64,000 nucleotides of DNA, from positions 23,747,924 to 23,811,923 of the forward strand of contig NC_091023.1 in the NCBI RefSeq assembly GCF_041296385.1. Reading direction: 5' to 3'. How positions within the stretch are numbered: the first letter of the stretch is position 1; each line of letters opens with the position of its first letter. This DNA is from Aphelocoma coerulescens. Taxonomy: Eukaryota > Chordata > Aves > Passeriformes > Corvidae. The position numbers and the translations under genes are program-made. This document shows positions 36,105 through 48,473 of the stretch, piece after piece. The notes under the pieces were generated by a model. It made no database searches, had not been told where the DNA came from, and was given only the letters and a program-made list of their open reading frames with translations.

Positions 36105-39100
36105 TTATCTTGTTCCCTGTGCCCAGTCTCAAGAATGAGGAACAATTTGTATGCTCCTGTCTGCACCTGTGGAGCTCCAGGCAAAATGCCTCTGGTGCTC
36201 CCCTGGGGCAGAGCTGCTCCATGTGCTGCCCAAATGGCCCATAAATTATTTGTTCACCTGTTTTGAATATCTGCAGCTTCAGCAAATGAAACCCTGTATA
36301 AAAGTGATGACATTGAATTATTTCATACACCCCAATAGCCTTGCTCTTTTGATTATCTCAACGTTTTGAATTCAAATTGCCTTTACTGTAAGTTAAAAGT
36401 TGTCTTGGTGTGGGAACATGAGAAAAAACATTCTGGCAGAAATTTGTCAGTAAAATTCTCACTAAAAGGGTAATCAGAGCACAATTCGAGAAATTAAAAC
36501 TGGGTTTGAGGGGAGGATTCTCTTCCTTTTTTAATCAGGGCAAGTTATGTTCTAGGACTTGCAAATATAGAACCAAATTAAGCAAATCACAGAAGTGAGA
36601 AAGTGCAATGTAAAATTGCTGTCAGCACAAAACACGGGTTACATAAATCATAATAAATTTTTAGATTTTATAAATAATAACTCACATAAATCTTTAGGAC
36701 TCCTTAAAAATTGTAACAAGAAAATAATAATCAACTAATGTATCAGCTTGATATTGCACCAAATATATGGGGATTTTTTGTTTCAAATGGCATTTAGTAC
36801 TGATCAGAAAAACATCTGAAACTCGACGTAATAACTAGAACCATTCTGTTTAGTGCCTTGGAATCTTGCATTTAGCAGAACAGTTTCACCACAAATGGTA
36901 TTTTAACTCTGGCTGTTTCACATTTTAATTGAAGTCTAAATTTTCTAATGAAGTTTTCATTATAGGAAGTTCACCGAAGTGCATTCCCAGTATGGGAATT
37001 GCAGCATCCTGGGGGTGCCAGCTCAATGGAGAATGAGAAAATTGATGTCAAAATTCTTGGTTTATTACCATGAGGATGGAGGAGGCTTCAGGAATAAAAG
37101 AGGTTTCATAACCTGGCCTAAATAATACAGTAATTTTATGGAAAAATGAGAGTGGGAGGTTCCTGCAGAGGGATTTGTTGGCCTTTTGGGTAGCACTGGA
37201 TAAAGAAGATCTGGTACTGACCTTTGTTACAGAGGATAAAACAGATATATGATCTCTGAGCTGTCAGCAAGATCATGGACTTTTTGGAAGGGGACGAGTT
37301 ATTTATCTGAATTCATCCTAAAGACTTCATCTTCTGTTGGTAAATATTGTGTTGAGATCAGGATTTTTTTTTTTTTGGTGTGTCCAGGTGTGCATCACTT
37401 ATGACTAAGTTTGTTAGTTAATAGGAAACTTTGCCCTCCAGGTGCCTCTTTAATCACCCAGATACCTGATTGGAGAATTCAGGTAAAAGACGATTTAAAA
37501 GCACCCTGGGTCTGGAGGGAGACAAGCTGTTCTTTGCTTTTAATACCCTGGCTTTGTGTCTGCCCTTTTCTGTATTTTCTGCTGCCTCTTATGCTTTTAA
37601 TGGGTATAAAGTTGTCTCTCTCAGACACAAATTTCCTCAGCTAGATGGTGTTCCCTGCTCACTGCCACCCCATTTCTACTGATCTTTCCCACAGGAGAGA
37701 ACAGGAAAACACCATTTGATATTGTTTTTGAACTCAGACTTTAAAACAGAGCTCAGGAGAAGCAAGGGCTCTTGCCTGAGTAAAGAGTTGATTTAATCAG
37801 AGAGCGAGAAAGAGTCACCCTTGTTACCTTTCCCTCTTTCCTTTCATGCCTGTTTAAGTTGGTGTTATTATTGTGGAAGACAAGGTTCTATAATCTCCAT
37901 TTTTCTCCTGGGGAGAACACAGGGGGAGCTTCCCAGAATTTGGAATGTGTTGTTGAAAGGGATTTTAGCATCCAGTGCCAAATGTGAGATGCTGGCACGG
38001 AGGCCCAGTGTGAAGTAGGTCCTTCTACAAACACTTGCCTGATGCTTTAAGTGTCTGACAAAGCAAAGGGTGATGGTTTTGTCACACCTGTCACAGGTGA
38101 GGTGTCAGGTGTACAATGGTGGTGCACGGCCTTCTGTACTCACTTTCTGGTGGAAATCAGTTCTAAAATTGCTAAGAGTTTACCATTCCCCCTGAAATAA
38201 TTGAAGATATTTTAATGATCTCTTATGCTGTGTGGTGTGTTGGAGACACTCCAGAACTTCTCTGTGTGAGACTAGCAGTGTCACCTGGGTGAAAACTTTT
38301 GGGGGAGAAAGTCACAGGTTTTGAACTTGCAGAAACATGGAAATCCAAACAGTGGCTTAAACCAATTGTGTTTTATGTAAAATGTTGTTTATTCTGGTTA
38401 AATACTCTGAGTCATGCATGTAAACTTCATCCACATCCACCTGCGTGGCTGTTACAGACCCCTGTGGAGTGTCTTGTGTTACCCCTCTGCCCAGATTCAG
38501 CTTTGGGGTAAATTTGCTCTTTTGTAACTTAGGGCACCCACAGGCTCTTAGACACCGTGATTTCATTATTGCTATTAGCCTAATGAAGCACAGCTTCAAA
38601 TCACACTGCTTGTGAGGGAGAACTTTCACCTCCAGTGGCACTGCCCTCTCCTTCCTCACCAAATTACCCTGGGTTGTACCTCAGCTCTACATCCACACAA
38701 TTAATTCCAGCAGGCAGAGGAAAAAGTCATTGTCTTATGCCAGAGCAACCTATATAAAATGCACTCCACTGTACATATTAACTCTTGCTCTTTTCTGCAG
38801 CAGCACCAGCTCTATCAGCCCCTTTCCTTTGGGTTTCTCTGCCTAAAGCTTCCCAGAATTGTAAAGCATGGCGAGGAAGTGCTCCCTAATTGGGTGTATG
38901 GTAAATGGAGAAAAATCTCATTAAAGTCGAGGAGTTATTTGTGGATGTTGACGAAGAAAACAAACCTTTGTAGCTGGAGTTCACTGCCTTATTTTAATGG
39001 AGTTCATCATTATTTTAATTTATATGTGGCTTGGATTTAAAGACAAAGGACAGTCTGGGTCATGTCTATGGAAATTTGGTGGCAGCTGTTGCTGTATAAC

Positions 39101-39214
39101 CAAGGCAGAAGATGCACTAACAACTGAGGTACACATATACAGATATTTTACTGTGGCAGAGAGCTGGTTACAAGATCCAGAATTCCCCATGGGAAAGCAT
39201 AGATTTATTTTTCG
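36105..39214. other. Unique AT-rich sequence, no gene seen
   Basis: About 36,400-36,960 is strongly AT-rich. A T-run lies at 37,365-37,376. A TATATAAAA at 38,751 followed 46 bp later by a pyrimidine-rich TTTTCTGCAG looks promoter- and splice-like but has no coding sequence around it. No domain is seen in any ORF (up to 101 codons). Confidence 0.5.
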
Positions 39215-39234
39215 TTTATTTATTTATTTATTTA
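39215..39234. repeat. (TTTA)n microsatellite
   Basis: Five TTTA units just upstream of a CR1 fragment. Confidence 0.9.
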
Positions 39235-39250
39235 AAGATTTGAGGAAAAT

Positions 39251-39424
39251 TGGTTTCCCAGAGCAGCTGGGGCTGCCCCTGGATCCCTGGCAGTGTCCAA
39301 GGCCAGGTTGGACAGGGCTTGGAGCAGCCTGGGATTGTGGAAGGTGTCCCTGCCCATGGCAGGGGTGCAAAGGGGTGATCTTTTAGGTCCCTTGCAACCC
39401 AGACCATTCTGTGATTCTATGATA
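39251..39424 (+). mobile_element. CR1 LINE 3'-end fragment
   Basis: Sense CR1 from CCCAGAGCAGCTGGGGCTGC through GTGTCCAAGGCCAGGTTGGA and GGTGTCCCTGCCCATGGCAG to an intact ATTCTGTGATTCTATGAT tail. The tail is the best preserved in the window. The 129-codon ORF at 38,997-39,386 overlaps it and is not a gene. Confidence 0.95.
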
Positions 39425-40850
39425 TTGGTAATTTTGAACTAATTTTTTATTATTGGAGCATCACAGGCATCCAGAGTGAGTTTAAGAAAACCTCCTGGCA
39501 CATGTGTGTGTTGGAGCACAAAGAGGGGGAGTTGGGAATAATTCCAGGACTTTTTTCAGTTATTCTGTGACCTCATAGTTTGAGTGTAAATACTTTCATA
39601 TCCAAAGGATGAAGGTCAAATATGAATAAAAGTTGAAAAAGACTTCAGAGAGGTTTAAAAAACCCCAACGCCCCTGAAAAACCACAAAGGGTAAATCAGA
39701 GGATGGGAGAAGAAATAATGGGAGGATAACTCTGAATAAACTGTAAACCTTTCTATTATAATGGGTTTAGATTTCTTTACCTTTCTCTGCAGGTCTCTTT
39801 TTTGTTGTTGTTGTTGATTTTAGTTTGGTTGGTTTGTTTGGTAGGGTTGGGGTTTTTTTTTGTTTTGTTTTTTGTTGTGGTTTTCCTACTTTTTTTATTT
39901 CTCCAATAGAATGCAATTTGCTTCATAGGAAATGTTGCACTAATATCTGGATATATTTCATAGGAAAATAAATACCAAAATAAAGGATTAACTAACTTGT
40001 CTTACTACTGAAACTAATTCACATAATATTCTAAATAGTTATTTTACTAATCAAATAGACACCCCAATTAACGAAAATATGTCAATTAAACTTATATGAA
40101 AGGAAGAAAACCTCCACGAGACTTAAACTTTACTTATATTTGTAAATTAAGTTTTCCATAGCTAATAGTGATACATATTGATTATAGAATTGGTTCTGTT
40201 ATCGTTGCATTAAGAAATACCTTGGATCAGGACCTTATTAAAAACATTCTTTAGAGCATCCATCCATAAATGGCTCAAATGCTGCTGTTTGTGGTGGTGG
40301 TTCTGCATCGTTCCATATTGCTTTTATTACCACATATTTATTTTTCACAAGAGAAATAAGAAATACTACTCAGGGAAGAGACTCCTGCAATGTTGAGATC
40401 TGTTCTTTCTCTTTTCACCACCTACCTTGGGTCTAAAAGATGGAAATATATTCATCCAGTGTATCTGTGCACAGCTCCAGAGATTTTAAGAGTATCTCGT
40501 CTAACAAAAATTTATGAGAGAGAAAACTCCTTCTGTTTGCATTGTTTAAGGCCAGAAGAGAGTCTGTAGCCTGACCTTCTGTAAATGTCAAACCTTAAGA
40601 GCTCCTGAATTGTTCTTTGCTTCTAATAGAGAACAGGCAGCCCTCCCTGTGACTGCCAGAATTGTTATTGCTTCTGAAGGCTTGTCCATCCAGGAGTTCA
40701 TTAACTTGTTTGTATTCACTTCCAGGCTAATTTGCCATCTTCAGCCTTGAATTTTTCTGTTGGCAGACAGAATTATGTTGTAAATATTCCGTTCCCAAAA
40801 TTCATGTAGGGTTCTATGCAGATGCCATTGCAGAGGCAGGGGAAGTCTGT
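39425..40850. other. Unique AT-rich sequence with a T/G-rich tract
   Basis: Holds the T/G low-complexity tract at 39,796-39,886 and otherwise AT-rich unique sequence. No ORF above 60 codons is present. Confidence 0.6.
39796..39886. repeat. T/G-rich tract with (TTG)n
   Basis: Contains a run of five TTG units, then GGTT/TTTG words and long T-runs. Confidence 0.85.
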
Positions 40851-41158
40851 GAATCATAAAGTCATGGAATGGTTTGGGTTGGAAGGGACCTTCAGGATCA
40901 TCCAGTTGTCATGGGCAGGGACACTCCCCCTGTCCCAGGTTGCTCCAAGCCCCATCCAACCTGGCCTTGGGCACTTCCAGGAACCCAGGGGCAGCCACAG
41001 CTGCTCTGGGCACCCTGTGCCAGGGCCTGCCCACCCTCACAGGGAGGAATTCCTTCCCAATATCCCATGTAAACCTCCTCTCTCAGTTTGAAGCTGTTCC
41101 CCCTTGTGCTGTCACTCCATGCCCTGGTGAAAAGTCCCTCTCCATCCTCTCCTCAGGT
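40851..41158 (-). mobile_element. CR1 LINE 3'-end fragment (about 310 bp)
   Basis: Minus-strand CR1. It runs from GAATCATAAAGTCATGGAAT at the 3' tail through GTTTGGGTTGGAAGGGACCT, CCAACCTGGCCTTGGGCAC, GCCACAGCTGCTCTGGGCAC, CACCCTCACAGGGAGGAATT and a CTCTCCATCCTCTCC block. It is well preserved and 5'-truncated at about 41,158. The three plus-strand ORFs over it are antisense to the element and not genes. Confidence 0.95.
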
Positions 41159-41163
41159 CTGCA

Positions 41164-41460
41164 AGGCTATGAAGTGGTGGATGATCACACGCTGCAGCCT
41201 TTTCAGAACCTTGGACACAATACGCATCATCCAGGCGCATCCAACAACCGCGTTACTTTGACAAATGCAATTGGTGATCATCCAGGCCAGAGCACCGAGC
41301 GAGTCGATAGCTGAACATAATTAATCCTTCAAATAACTTTTGACAAGTAGATTTAAAAATCTGCAGCCTGATTCTGCATTACGTCTTTTCATTTATTCAT
41401 GGCTGTAAACACGGCAGCACCTGCGGCGCGAGCGCTGCCCGCTGAGCACCCAGCGTATGT
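41164..41460. other. CpG-enriched patch with inverted and direct repeats
   Basis: Immediately after the CR1 the sequence becomes CpG-rich for the region. CpGs cluster at 41,190-41,310 and again at 41,411-41,455, where a GGCAGC...GCTGCC hairpin encloses CTGCGGCGCGAGC. An 11-bp inverted repeat joins TGGATGATCAC (41,178-41,188) and GTGATCATCCA (41,274-41,284). ATCATCCAGGC occurs twice (41,226 and 41,277). Between the CpG clusters lies AT-rich sequence with a TAATTA site near 41,318. It could be a conserved regulatory element or part of an unrecognised repeat. A 146-codon ORF (40,874-41,314) runs through it but begins inside the CR1. Confidence 0.4.
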
Positions 41461-44400
41461 TGTGCCACCTGGGCCATCCACCACCTTCCCAAACCAGCAA
41501 CAGGCTGCAAGCCTGGCCCCAGCAGTGCTTTGTAGCTCTGAAAGCAGGACTTGCATGTGAAAGGTGGAGTAGCAGAGAGGAGAATTGAAAATGTGCTGGA
41601 TGAATTGTTCTATCCGAGGGCAGTCGTGAAATCCTCAGGAATATTCAGCCAGTCGCTGATTTCACCACCCACAAGGCGCCATTCAGTAACACAACCTGAC
41701 AGGCAGGACGTTTCTAGAAGCTCACTGCACATCTCAGATCACTTTTGAGATAATGAGGGTCTCAGACCTCTCTCTCCTCTTACTCTGGGCCCATAGATTC
41801 AGAATCGATTTGACTTTCAGCAGTTCCATACCTCTGCCAGGTGCAATTACATTTCCATTCTCTGCAAACAAAAGAAAACCCCAAAGTATTTAATGGGTTC
41901 TTTTTGGGTTTTTTTTTTTGGTTTTTTTTTTTTTTTTTTGGTATTGGAATCAAGCTGGTTTATGTGACAACAAAAGAAAGGGTCTTGAAAGCCCCTGCAT
42001 GAATCTGTGACATCCAAGGGGTAGAACAAGAAAGGAAGTGAAATATGACTGGTGTTCTCTGTTTCCCAGACCTTCAACATAAAAGATGAGTTTCCAAGGA
42101 GGAATATTGCTGATATACAACCCAACTCATGCATTTATTATTTTTTTATACATATAGAAACCTTCATTGAGAGCATCCTATAATAGTCTGTAGCAAGTGT
42201 GAATTACAAGCTGTGGAGAGTAGCTTGACTGCTGCATTATCTCCTGATACTGAGAAATGGAATTTAGGGAAGGCAAAAAAAGGGAAAAGAGCCCAGCAGT
42301 GTTGCAGCTCAGGCATGGGTAAATCCTTTCCTTCTAGGGTCAGGGTGGGATCTGTGCTAGCAATATCCCACTTGTGATGGAAGATCTGGGAGAGAAGCAA
42401 GAATTTGGAATCATGGAGATTCTCTGGTTTTGGCCCCCTGAGTCACGAGTAAGGTAAGAGTGGAGGGAATGTGTGGGTCTGGAAGCAGGAGTGGTGTAAC
42501 TCCAGGGAATGTTTCAAAGCCCTTGGAAGCTGGGGCCCTCTGGGACCTAAGCTTGGTTTAGCAGAAACGAGGGGAAAGTTGATGGTGAAGGGGAATTGTC
42601 TTTACAAACACTAGAAAATTAGAATTGGGTGAGTGTGGGTTTTTGGAAGAAGGAGACCAAACAACAACAAAAAAAATCTAGAGCTTTTTGAAAGACTTGA
42701 CAGTCTCTTGAAAGGTAATTCTGATTTATGGAAAAGGCAGTCACTTTTGAGAATGTCTCCTTATGTGGGCCTCTTCACCAGACAGAGAAAACATTACTGT
42801 CCTTACTGATTTAAGACCACCCTGACTGAAAACATTTTGTCTTCCTGAAATCTTACAAAAGGATCGAGAATTAATTTCACTTTTTAAATTACTGTAGTTT
42901 GGATGCAAGACCAAATATGCAGCTGGTTTAGTTAGGATTGCCTTTTTTTTTGTTGAAGGTAACCAGTTTCCAGTCTCTAGAGACAATACTTAATCACACT
43001 GAAACTCCAAAAATGTGCATTCATAATAGCAAGTTCTAGATGAGCTTGTTACTTTAAAGGGTGCTGGGTGTGGTGTTATCACTGTTCCAGATCTGTGGCT
43101 TTTTCAGTACCAGGAAGAGAAAATGTCTTATATTTTTTGCCTGCCTCTTTTTCTTATATAATTATTTGGCTGTGAAGACCAAGAATTAATGCAGCCAATA
43201 CAAAAACCAGACAGCTTGTAATGCTTTGCTTTTCTGGGTCAAATGGATTTTCATAGAGCACAAACTTTGAAATCAAACACTATATTTTCTTCAGAAAATT
43301 TGAACAGCTAACAACCATAAAAGACCATTTAGATGATTATTTGGAGTTGTATTTATCAGAAAGAAAGATGTTTCCCTTTTAATATTATGACAGGGAGACC
43401 AGGCAGACCAAAGGTCTGAACACAGACTCCACAAACAGAGGCCCCATCAATGCCTGCAACACAAATGCTGGAAGGGACAATCTGTTTTAGTTATGCTTTT
43501 GAGCACACTTTAAATGTAATTTTAGTGCACAATAAAAATGAATGCTCTGTTTTCCAAATGCATCTGCTGAGCTTGAGTTTCCATACCAGATGGCTTTATA
43601 TTATGTTAAAACTCCACATACAGTACACGAGTGCTCACTGGAGCTGCTGAAAGTGACCTTGCATTTTTTTTCTGCATGAGCAAAAGATACGACATTTATT
43701 AATTTTGACATGCAAAAATGTTGCTCTTTCCAGCTTGTTGTCATATTCTGTTTTACCTGGGTTTAGGGGTTGGTTGTTTTTTCTGGTCAGAAGCGTGTGG
43801 TGTTTCTAATTTAAAGATGGATTCAGATACAAGCTATGCCCAAATTGCACATAAATCTTGTTCAACACACGCGGTGTTTATGTTACTAAATACCGAACAT
43901 AAATCACGTCTGGGCTATTGAATTGGGACTTTTTTTGAGTTTGCAGCTGGCAGATGTCCAGGCTTTATCTTTCATTCATCCCTGAGCCTGCTCTGCCCTC
44001 TCCCTGTGTCATTAAATCCATGGATGCTCTGACCCAAGGAGTGACACGGAACTGGCGCGGCGACGCCTTTGGATGGGAGTCAGCTGCTGTCCCTGCAGCT
44101 CTGGGGGCTCCACCTCAGGGGTTTTTGTCTGCCAAGACTCTGTGGAGAAAGCAGTGCCTAAATTTAGACTGTGAGTAACGCCTGAGCTCCACCTCACCAG
44201 TGAAACCTCGGTGAGGAACGAAATGTCACCGTGTCTCTGACATTTGTGCTGCTCCTCCACAGAAAACTCCGTGTCCTGCAGAGCTGGAGCTGTGCAAAGT
44301 GTGGGAAAACCCTCTCTTCTCCATGGTTTTTCCTGTTGTCTGCTTTAGAATGACCAGTGACTATTCCAGCTGTGAATGGCTAACCATACACTGAATTTCA

Positions 44401-46750
44401 TCGCCCTGTCCTCAGCTTGGCCCTTTTTTAAGAGCAGGGTGAAGTTTTAACCGTGATAACCTGCTGAGAGCAAGGGATGCCTGAGCAGTGGGAACATGAA
44501 GCTGGATGTCTCTGCATGCCTGTGTGGCTGCAGGTGCTGATGACAATTCTTTTCACCTTTAGGTAGCAAATATGCCATGCAGGAGAGAAATGATCTTCTG
44601 GGTGATTTCTCTCTGATTCTTTTATTACTGAGACCGTATTTCTCACATACAGGTCGTGCAGATCACCTATTTCTTGGTGATTGTGTTAATTTCCACTTAA
44701 TTTGCCTGACTGTTCATTAATCTGAAATTTGGTGTGATTTTCATCCTCTTTCTGTCTTAGTTGTCAGTAATTGTTGGTGTGTTATTCCTCACAGCATTTC
44801 TGCAAGGTGGAAGAAATGTATAGTATTTTTACTGAGGCTTGAGAGATAAAAGAGCCTCACTTGCCACCGAGTGCCCAGGGACCCACTGGAAAGGGAATAC
44901 CCAAATTCTAGGATAGTTTCCTAACTACTGAATCAGTGGGGACTACTCATTCTTTTACACTGATTACAGTAGACAGAGGAGCAAGAGGAAAAGGGGCACA
45001 GTTTTTGGTCTTAGCTGACATTCATCTCCATCTGCTCCTCGCAGCCTTAAATGAGCTGCTTGTGGAGGTATAAATCTCTGTATCCAAAAGATTCCTGTTG
45101 GATATCCTTTGGAGATTTTGTGCTGATCCAGAATCAGTTTAATTTATTCCATCAATTTTTTTCATGTGTGACCCATAAAAAACAATTAAGATTAGACTTT
45201 ATTTTTGACTTCTTTGCATGTTCTGCTCTCATCGAATTATGTTTTACCACCATTTGCCAATAATTTCTGAAAGATTTTGTGTGATTGAATACAATTTCTA
45301 CGCATGACTGTGAAACATGAAAAGTCATCTTATTATTGGTGTGTTCCCTTTAATATTGATGTCATAACACATCTTTGCATCAATTGTAAAAAATGGCTCA
45401 GATAAGGAGAGCAAACAGAAAACGTTCCCAGTAAAGTTATGCAGACCTGACACGCAGAGCAGCAGTGGCAAAGTCAAGCAAGGAGACTTTGCAATGGCAT
45501 TTTACTGAATAACTAAAATTTTATTGACTTATGTTCCACATGATGGAGCATTAAGCAGTCCCCCACACCCTAATTCCTTTCTCAGTGGCAGCAGGAATGA
45601 CCTGCAATTCCCATCAAATTATGTTTCCTTTTGTCTTTTGAACTTTATGTTGCTTTTTGTTTTTACTACTTTTCCCCCCCCCTCCTCAAGCCTATCTCCA
45701 GAGTTAAGGAATTTATTTAGAAAAGTTTTAAAAAGTTCTTTTAATGTGTTTTGAGAGATACAACTTTTCATAAGATTTGCCTGTATTTCACTCTTTGGAA
45801 ATGCATGTTTTTTATATAATACTTCATATTGATAATAAAAGGAGTCCTGCTTATCTGTGGGCATCTTTCACCACAGAGCAGACATTGGAAAGTCTTGAGT
45901 CATTTCCCCAAATCACAAATGAGCTGAGTGATGACAGTGCTGGGTCATTTGACTGCACCAGCACTTGGAAAAGAAATCTGCTGATGTGAGGGCTCAGAAC
46001 AGGGCTTTTAATGGAGTGGTTTTGATGGTTTTGAAGTTCTTTTATGATTCTTCTGCCACAACAGTGTAATGCACACCCAGACTGGTACTCAAGTACACAC
46101 AGGGCAGTGCAGACAGATTCTTATGGTTTTAAGTTCAGGTTACTCTCAAGAAAGTCCAGGAAATTGCAGGAAAAGCAAGGATAAAATGTTGGTGTCCTAA
46201 GCAAGTGGCAATTTTCCTGCTACTGCCTTAATTTAAAAGGAAATGTTTGATTTTGCCACCAGTTGTATATGCTCAAATGTCCTACTCTGATAATGCACAT
46301 GAAAACACAGCAGGAAAAGGGGATAAACTGGGATTTAGGCCTTTCCCTCTGCCTAGGTGAGGGAAGGACACAATCTAAGGAGTTGTTTGGATGTGGAAAG
46401 TGTCTCACTGTTTATTTTCCCCAGAGAGATGAATCTAGAGGGGTTTCCTCAGAAGGCAGCACTGGTGACACTGCTCCTGGATGGGAGGAGGCACAGAACT
46501 GTCCTGAGTCCCCTTATGGGCACTGGAAACTGTGTTTAATTGGATTTGCTCCTCCTCAGCATTCCCTAAAGCAGTCATCTTTACCTTTTTGGGGATGAAA
46601 CTCAGTAAGTTTGGCCTAGCAAGGTAAAAATTCTTGATTGTGATGTTGGCAGAAGTTTGCAAATATAAGGAGAACACATCTTTGCTTCTGCCTGACACTA
46701 ATTCTTTTCTCATCTCTCAGAATTCCTGTAGAATGTCTCAGACCCTGGGA
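41461..46750. other. 5-kb unique sequence, no gene seen
   Basis: Contains T-runs at 41,901-41,940 and a C-run at 45,675-45,683. CpGs are locally frequent at 43,870-44,280 (ACACGCGG, GGCGCGGCGACG). The largest ORFs, 95 and 111 codons, have no domain. No repeat family is recognised. Confidence 0.5.
41901..41940. repeat. T-rich homopolymer tract
   Basis: T-runs of about 11 and 18 broken by GG. Confidence 0.9.
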
Positions 46751-47356
46751 TTATAAGAATAAGTGGCACAGCCACATTTCACCTCCCAGGTCCCCCAAGA
46801 AATGAGCTGCAAGACAATAATTATGAACTTCTGTGCCCTGCTGTCCACCTGGGGCCCTGTCAAGTATCAGCCTTCTGAGCCTTTGTGGAACTTGGCCTCT
46901 TCTTTGAGCTTCTGGATTTGTCCCCGTGCTTTCATCCCCTGGTATCTTTGGATACTCATCCAAATGTTTTATCCATCCATGCTTTATGTTTGTTTTTGCA
47001 TCCCTGGCTGCTGTGGAAATGACATCTCTCACTAGAACACAGACCCTGAGGAAACCAGATGCGCTGATGGGGCTCAGTTGCTCAACCAAAGGAGTCACAA
47101 CCCCGTTCAAATTGTCAGTTTTCCCAATTTTTTTGAGTAGCTGTTCTGTTCTCTTGGATTGTGGTCTTTTGAAGGGCGTTTTCAAGAGGCAGCGTGTGCT
47201 CCTGGAGACAAAATTCACTTCAGTTGTTCTTGTAGCACAACATGCAGCTGCAAATGGCCAAAATTCCATTCCAGCTGGTCCCCTGTGAACACCTTGGCCT
47301 CCACACATCCTCCCTGGTGCCTGAGTCCTTGCCAAAGACATTTTCCATGCACGCAA
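46751..47356 (-). other. Unassigned 201-codon ORF, possible coding relic
   Basis: The longest ORF outside the tetranucleotide array. The predicted product is basic and fairly rich in R/K/T, with a middle portion (about residues 65-95, KRPQSKRTEQLLKK) that looks like ordinary globular or helical protein. A second minus-strand ORF (47,220-47,531, 103 codons) overlaps its start in another frame. Near the C-terminus a different frame reads a Lys/Glu-rich helical segment (MKARGQIQKLKEEAKF). Three partly protein-like frames in sequence would fit a frameshifted pseudogene. They could equally be chance. I recognise no domain. There is no poly-A tail, no initiator context of note, no splice sites that I can defend, and no neighbour to support expression. 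Confidence 0.2.
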
Positions 47357-47829
47357 CGTACCCAGAAATATTTGTAACCTGCATGTGCACTGTGAAAACG
47401 AGATGCAGTTCCAGTGAAAGATGCAACTTTTGATCCTTTACTGGATGAATTCCATGTTTTGAAGTGTCTGAAGCAGGGAAGACCACAGCAGGTCTTTCAT
47501 CTTTCCTGTTGGTTGATCTCTGTAATGTCATGGTAAGGGGTGCTGTATGACAAGAGAAAATGCACTCCTGAAAAGCTTTTCCTACTCCTCTCTCTTGTTT
47601 GTGATTTGTATTTGTTTCCTTTTGGGGTTATCTGTTAATGACATTTTTCCCTTGGAATCTTGCTAGTTTGATTTAAAGGAGATATTTAGAAAACAAGGGC
47701 AAGAGAGTCTGATGAATAATTGTGAAAATACGTGATGTGCTGAAAAAGTCTGAACTCCTTGGGCAATATTTTCATCTGACCTCTAAAAAACACTTTCCAG
47801 GTGTATGTATCTGAATATGAAAAGACCAA

Positions 47830-47847
47830 GATTTGCATATGCAAATC
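47830..47847. promoter_or_regulatory. Palindromic double octamer (POU-type) site
   Basis: GATTTGCATATGCAAATC is an 18-bp perfect palindrome. It consists of ATTTGCAT and ATGCAAAT directly abutting, that is, two octamer motifs head to head. The octamer ATGCAAAT is the known site of Oct/POU factors, and palindromic pairs can bind POU dimers. Binding or enhancer activity is an inference. No promoter lies nearby that I can see. Confidence 0.5.
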
Positions 47848-48452
47848 CCACCCCTGCATTTGCACAGTGTAGTTGGATGAGCAATTGAGTCCTCTCTGTG
47901 CAATAATTGTCATTTCTGTGTAGAAGTGACCTGGTGGTGGCTGTTTCACCCCCTTTTTTATTAATGTTGGTTTTGTGACGCTGTGCCTGCCTGTGGTTAC
48001 TTTCTGTTTTGAAGGTAAAAGAGACAAATTTTCAGAGCTGAGCATTTTCAGAGGTAGGTGGGCATTGGAAGCTCTGAAATCTCCAAACAGCACCGTATTG
48101 TGTTTTTATTTAAATCCAGAGATTGTAACGTAGCTCTTCAACTTCAGACTTCTCATTAAACATAAAATTGCAAAATCTATATTTTTATCGCTCTTAGGCA
48201 ATAATGCTATTGAAAAATACAGACCTAAGATTGCAGGGAGTTAGAACAAATCATTCAAGGGTTCAATATTTAATGTGAAGTGCAAAATCTAATGGAACAA
48301 TGTGAAAAGGCATATTTTAAAAGGGAATAAGTTATGTTTTGTCTGATGCTCCCTGCCTGCTCCTGTTGCCTCTTTTTCATCTCTGCCTGGGGAGAGAAAT
48401 TACCCAGTTCTGTGGCCAAAATTTATAGATGATAATTTGGACCCAAAGACTG

Positions 48453-48473
48453 GTTTTTTTTTTTTTTTTTTTT
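48453..48473. repeat. T homopolymer
   Basis: About 20 consecutive T residues. Confidence 0.9.

Noticed and set aside
38751..38810. TATATAAAA followed by TTTTCTGCAG (promoter- or splice-like)
   Set aside because: No downstream exon or CpG context; likely chance in AT-rich DNA.
40869..41314. Three overlapping plus-strand ORFs
   Set aside because: They are antisense to a CR1 fragment.
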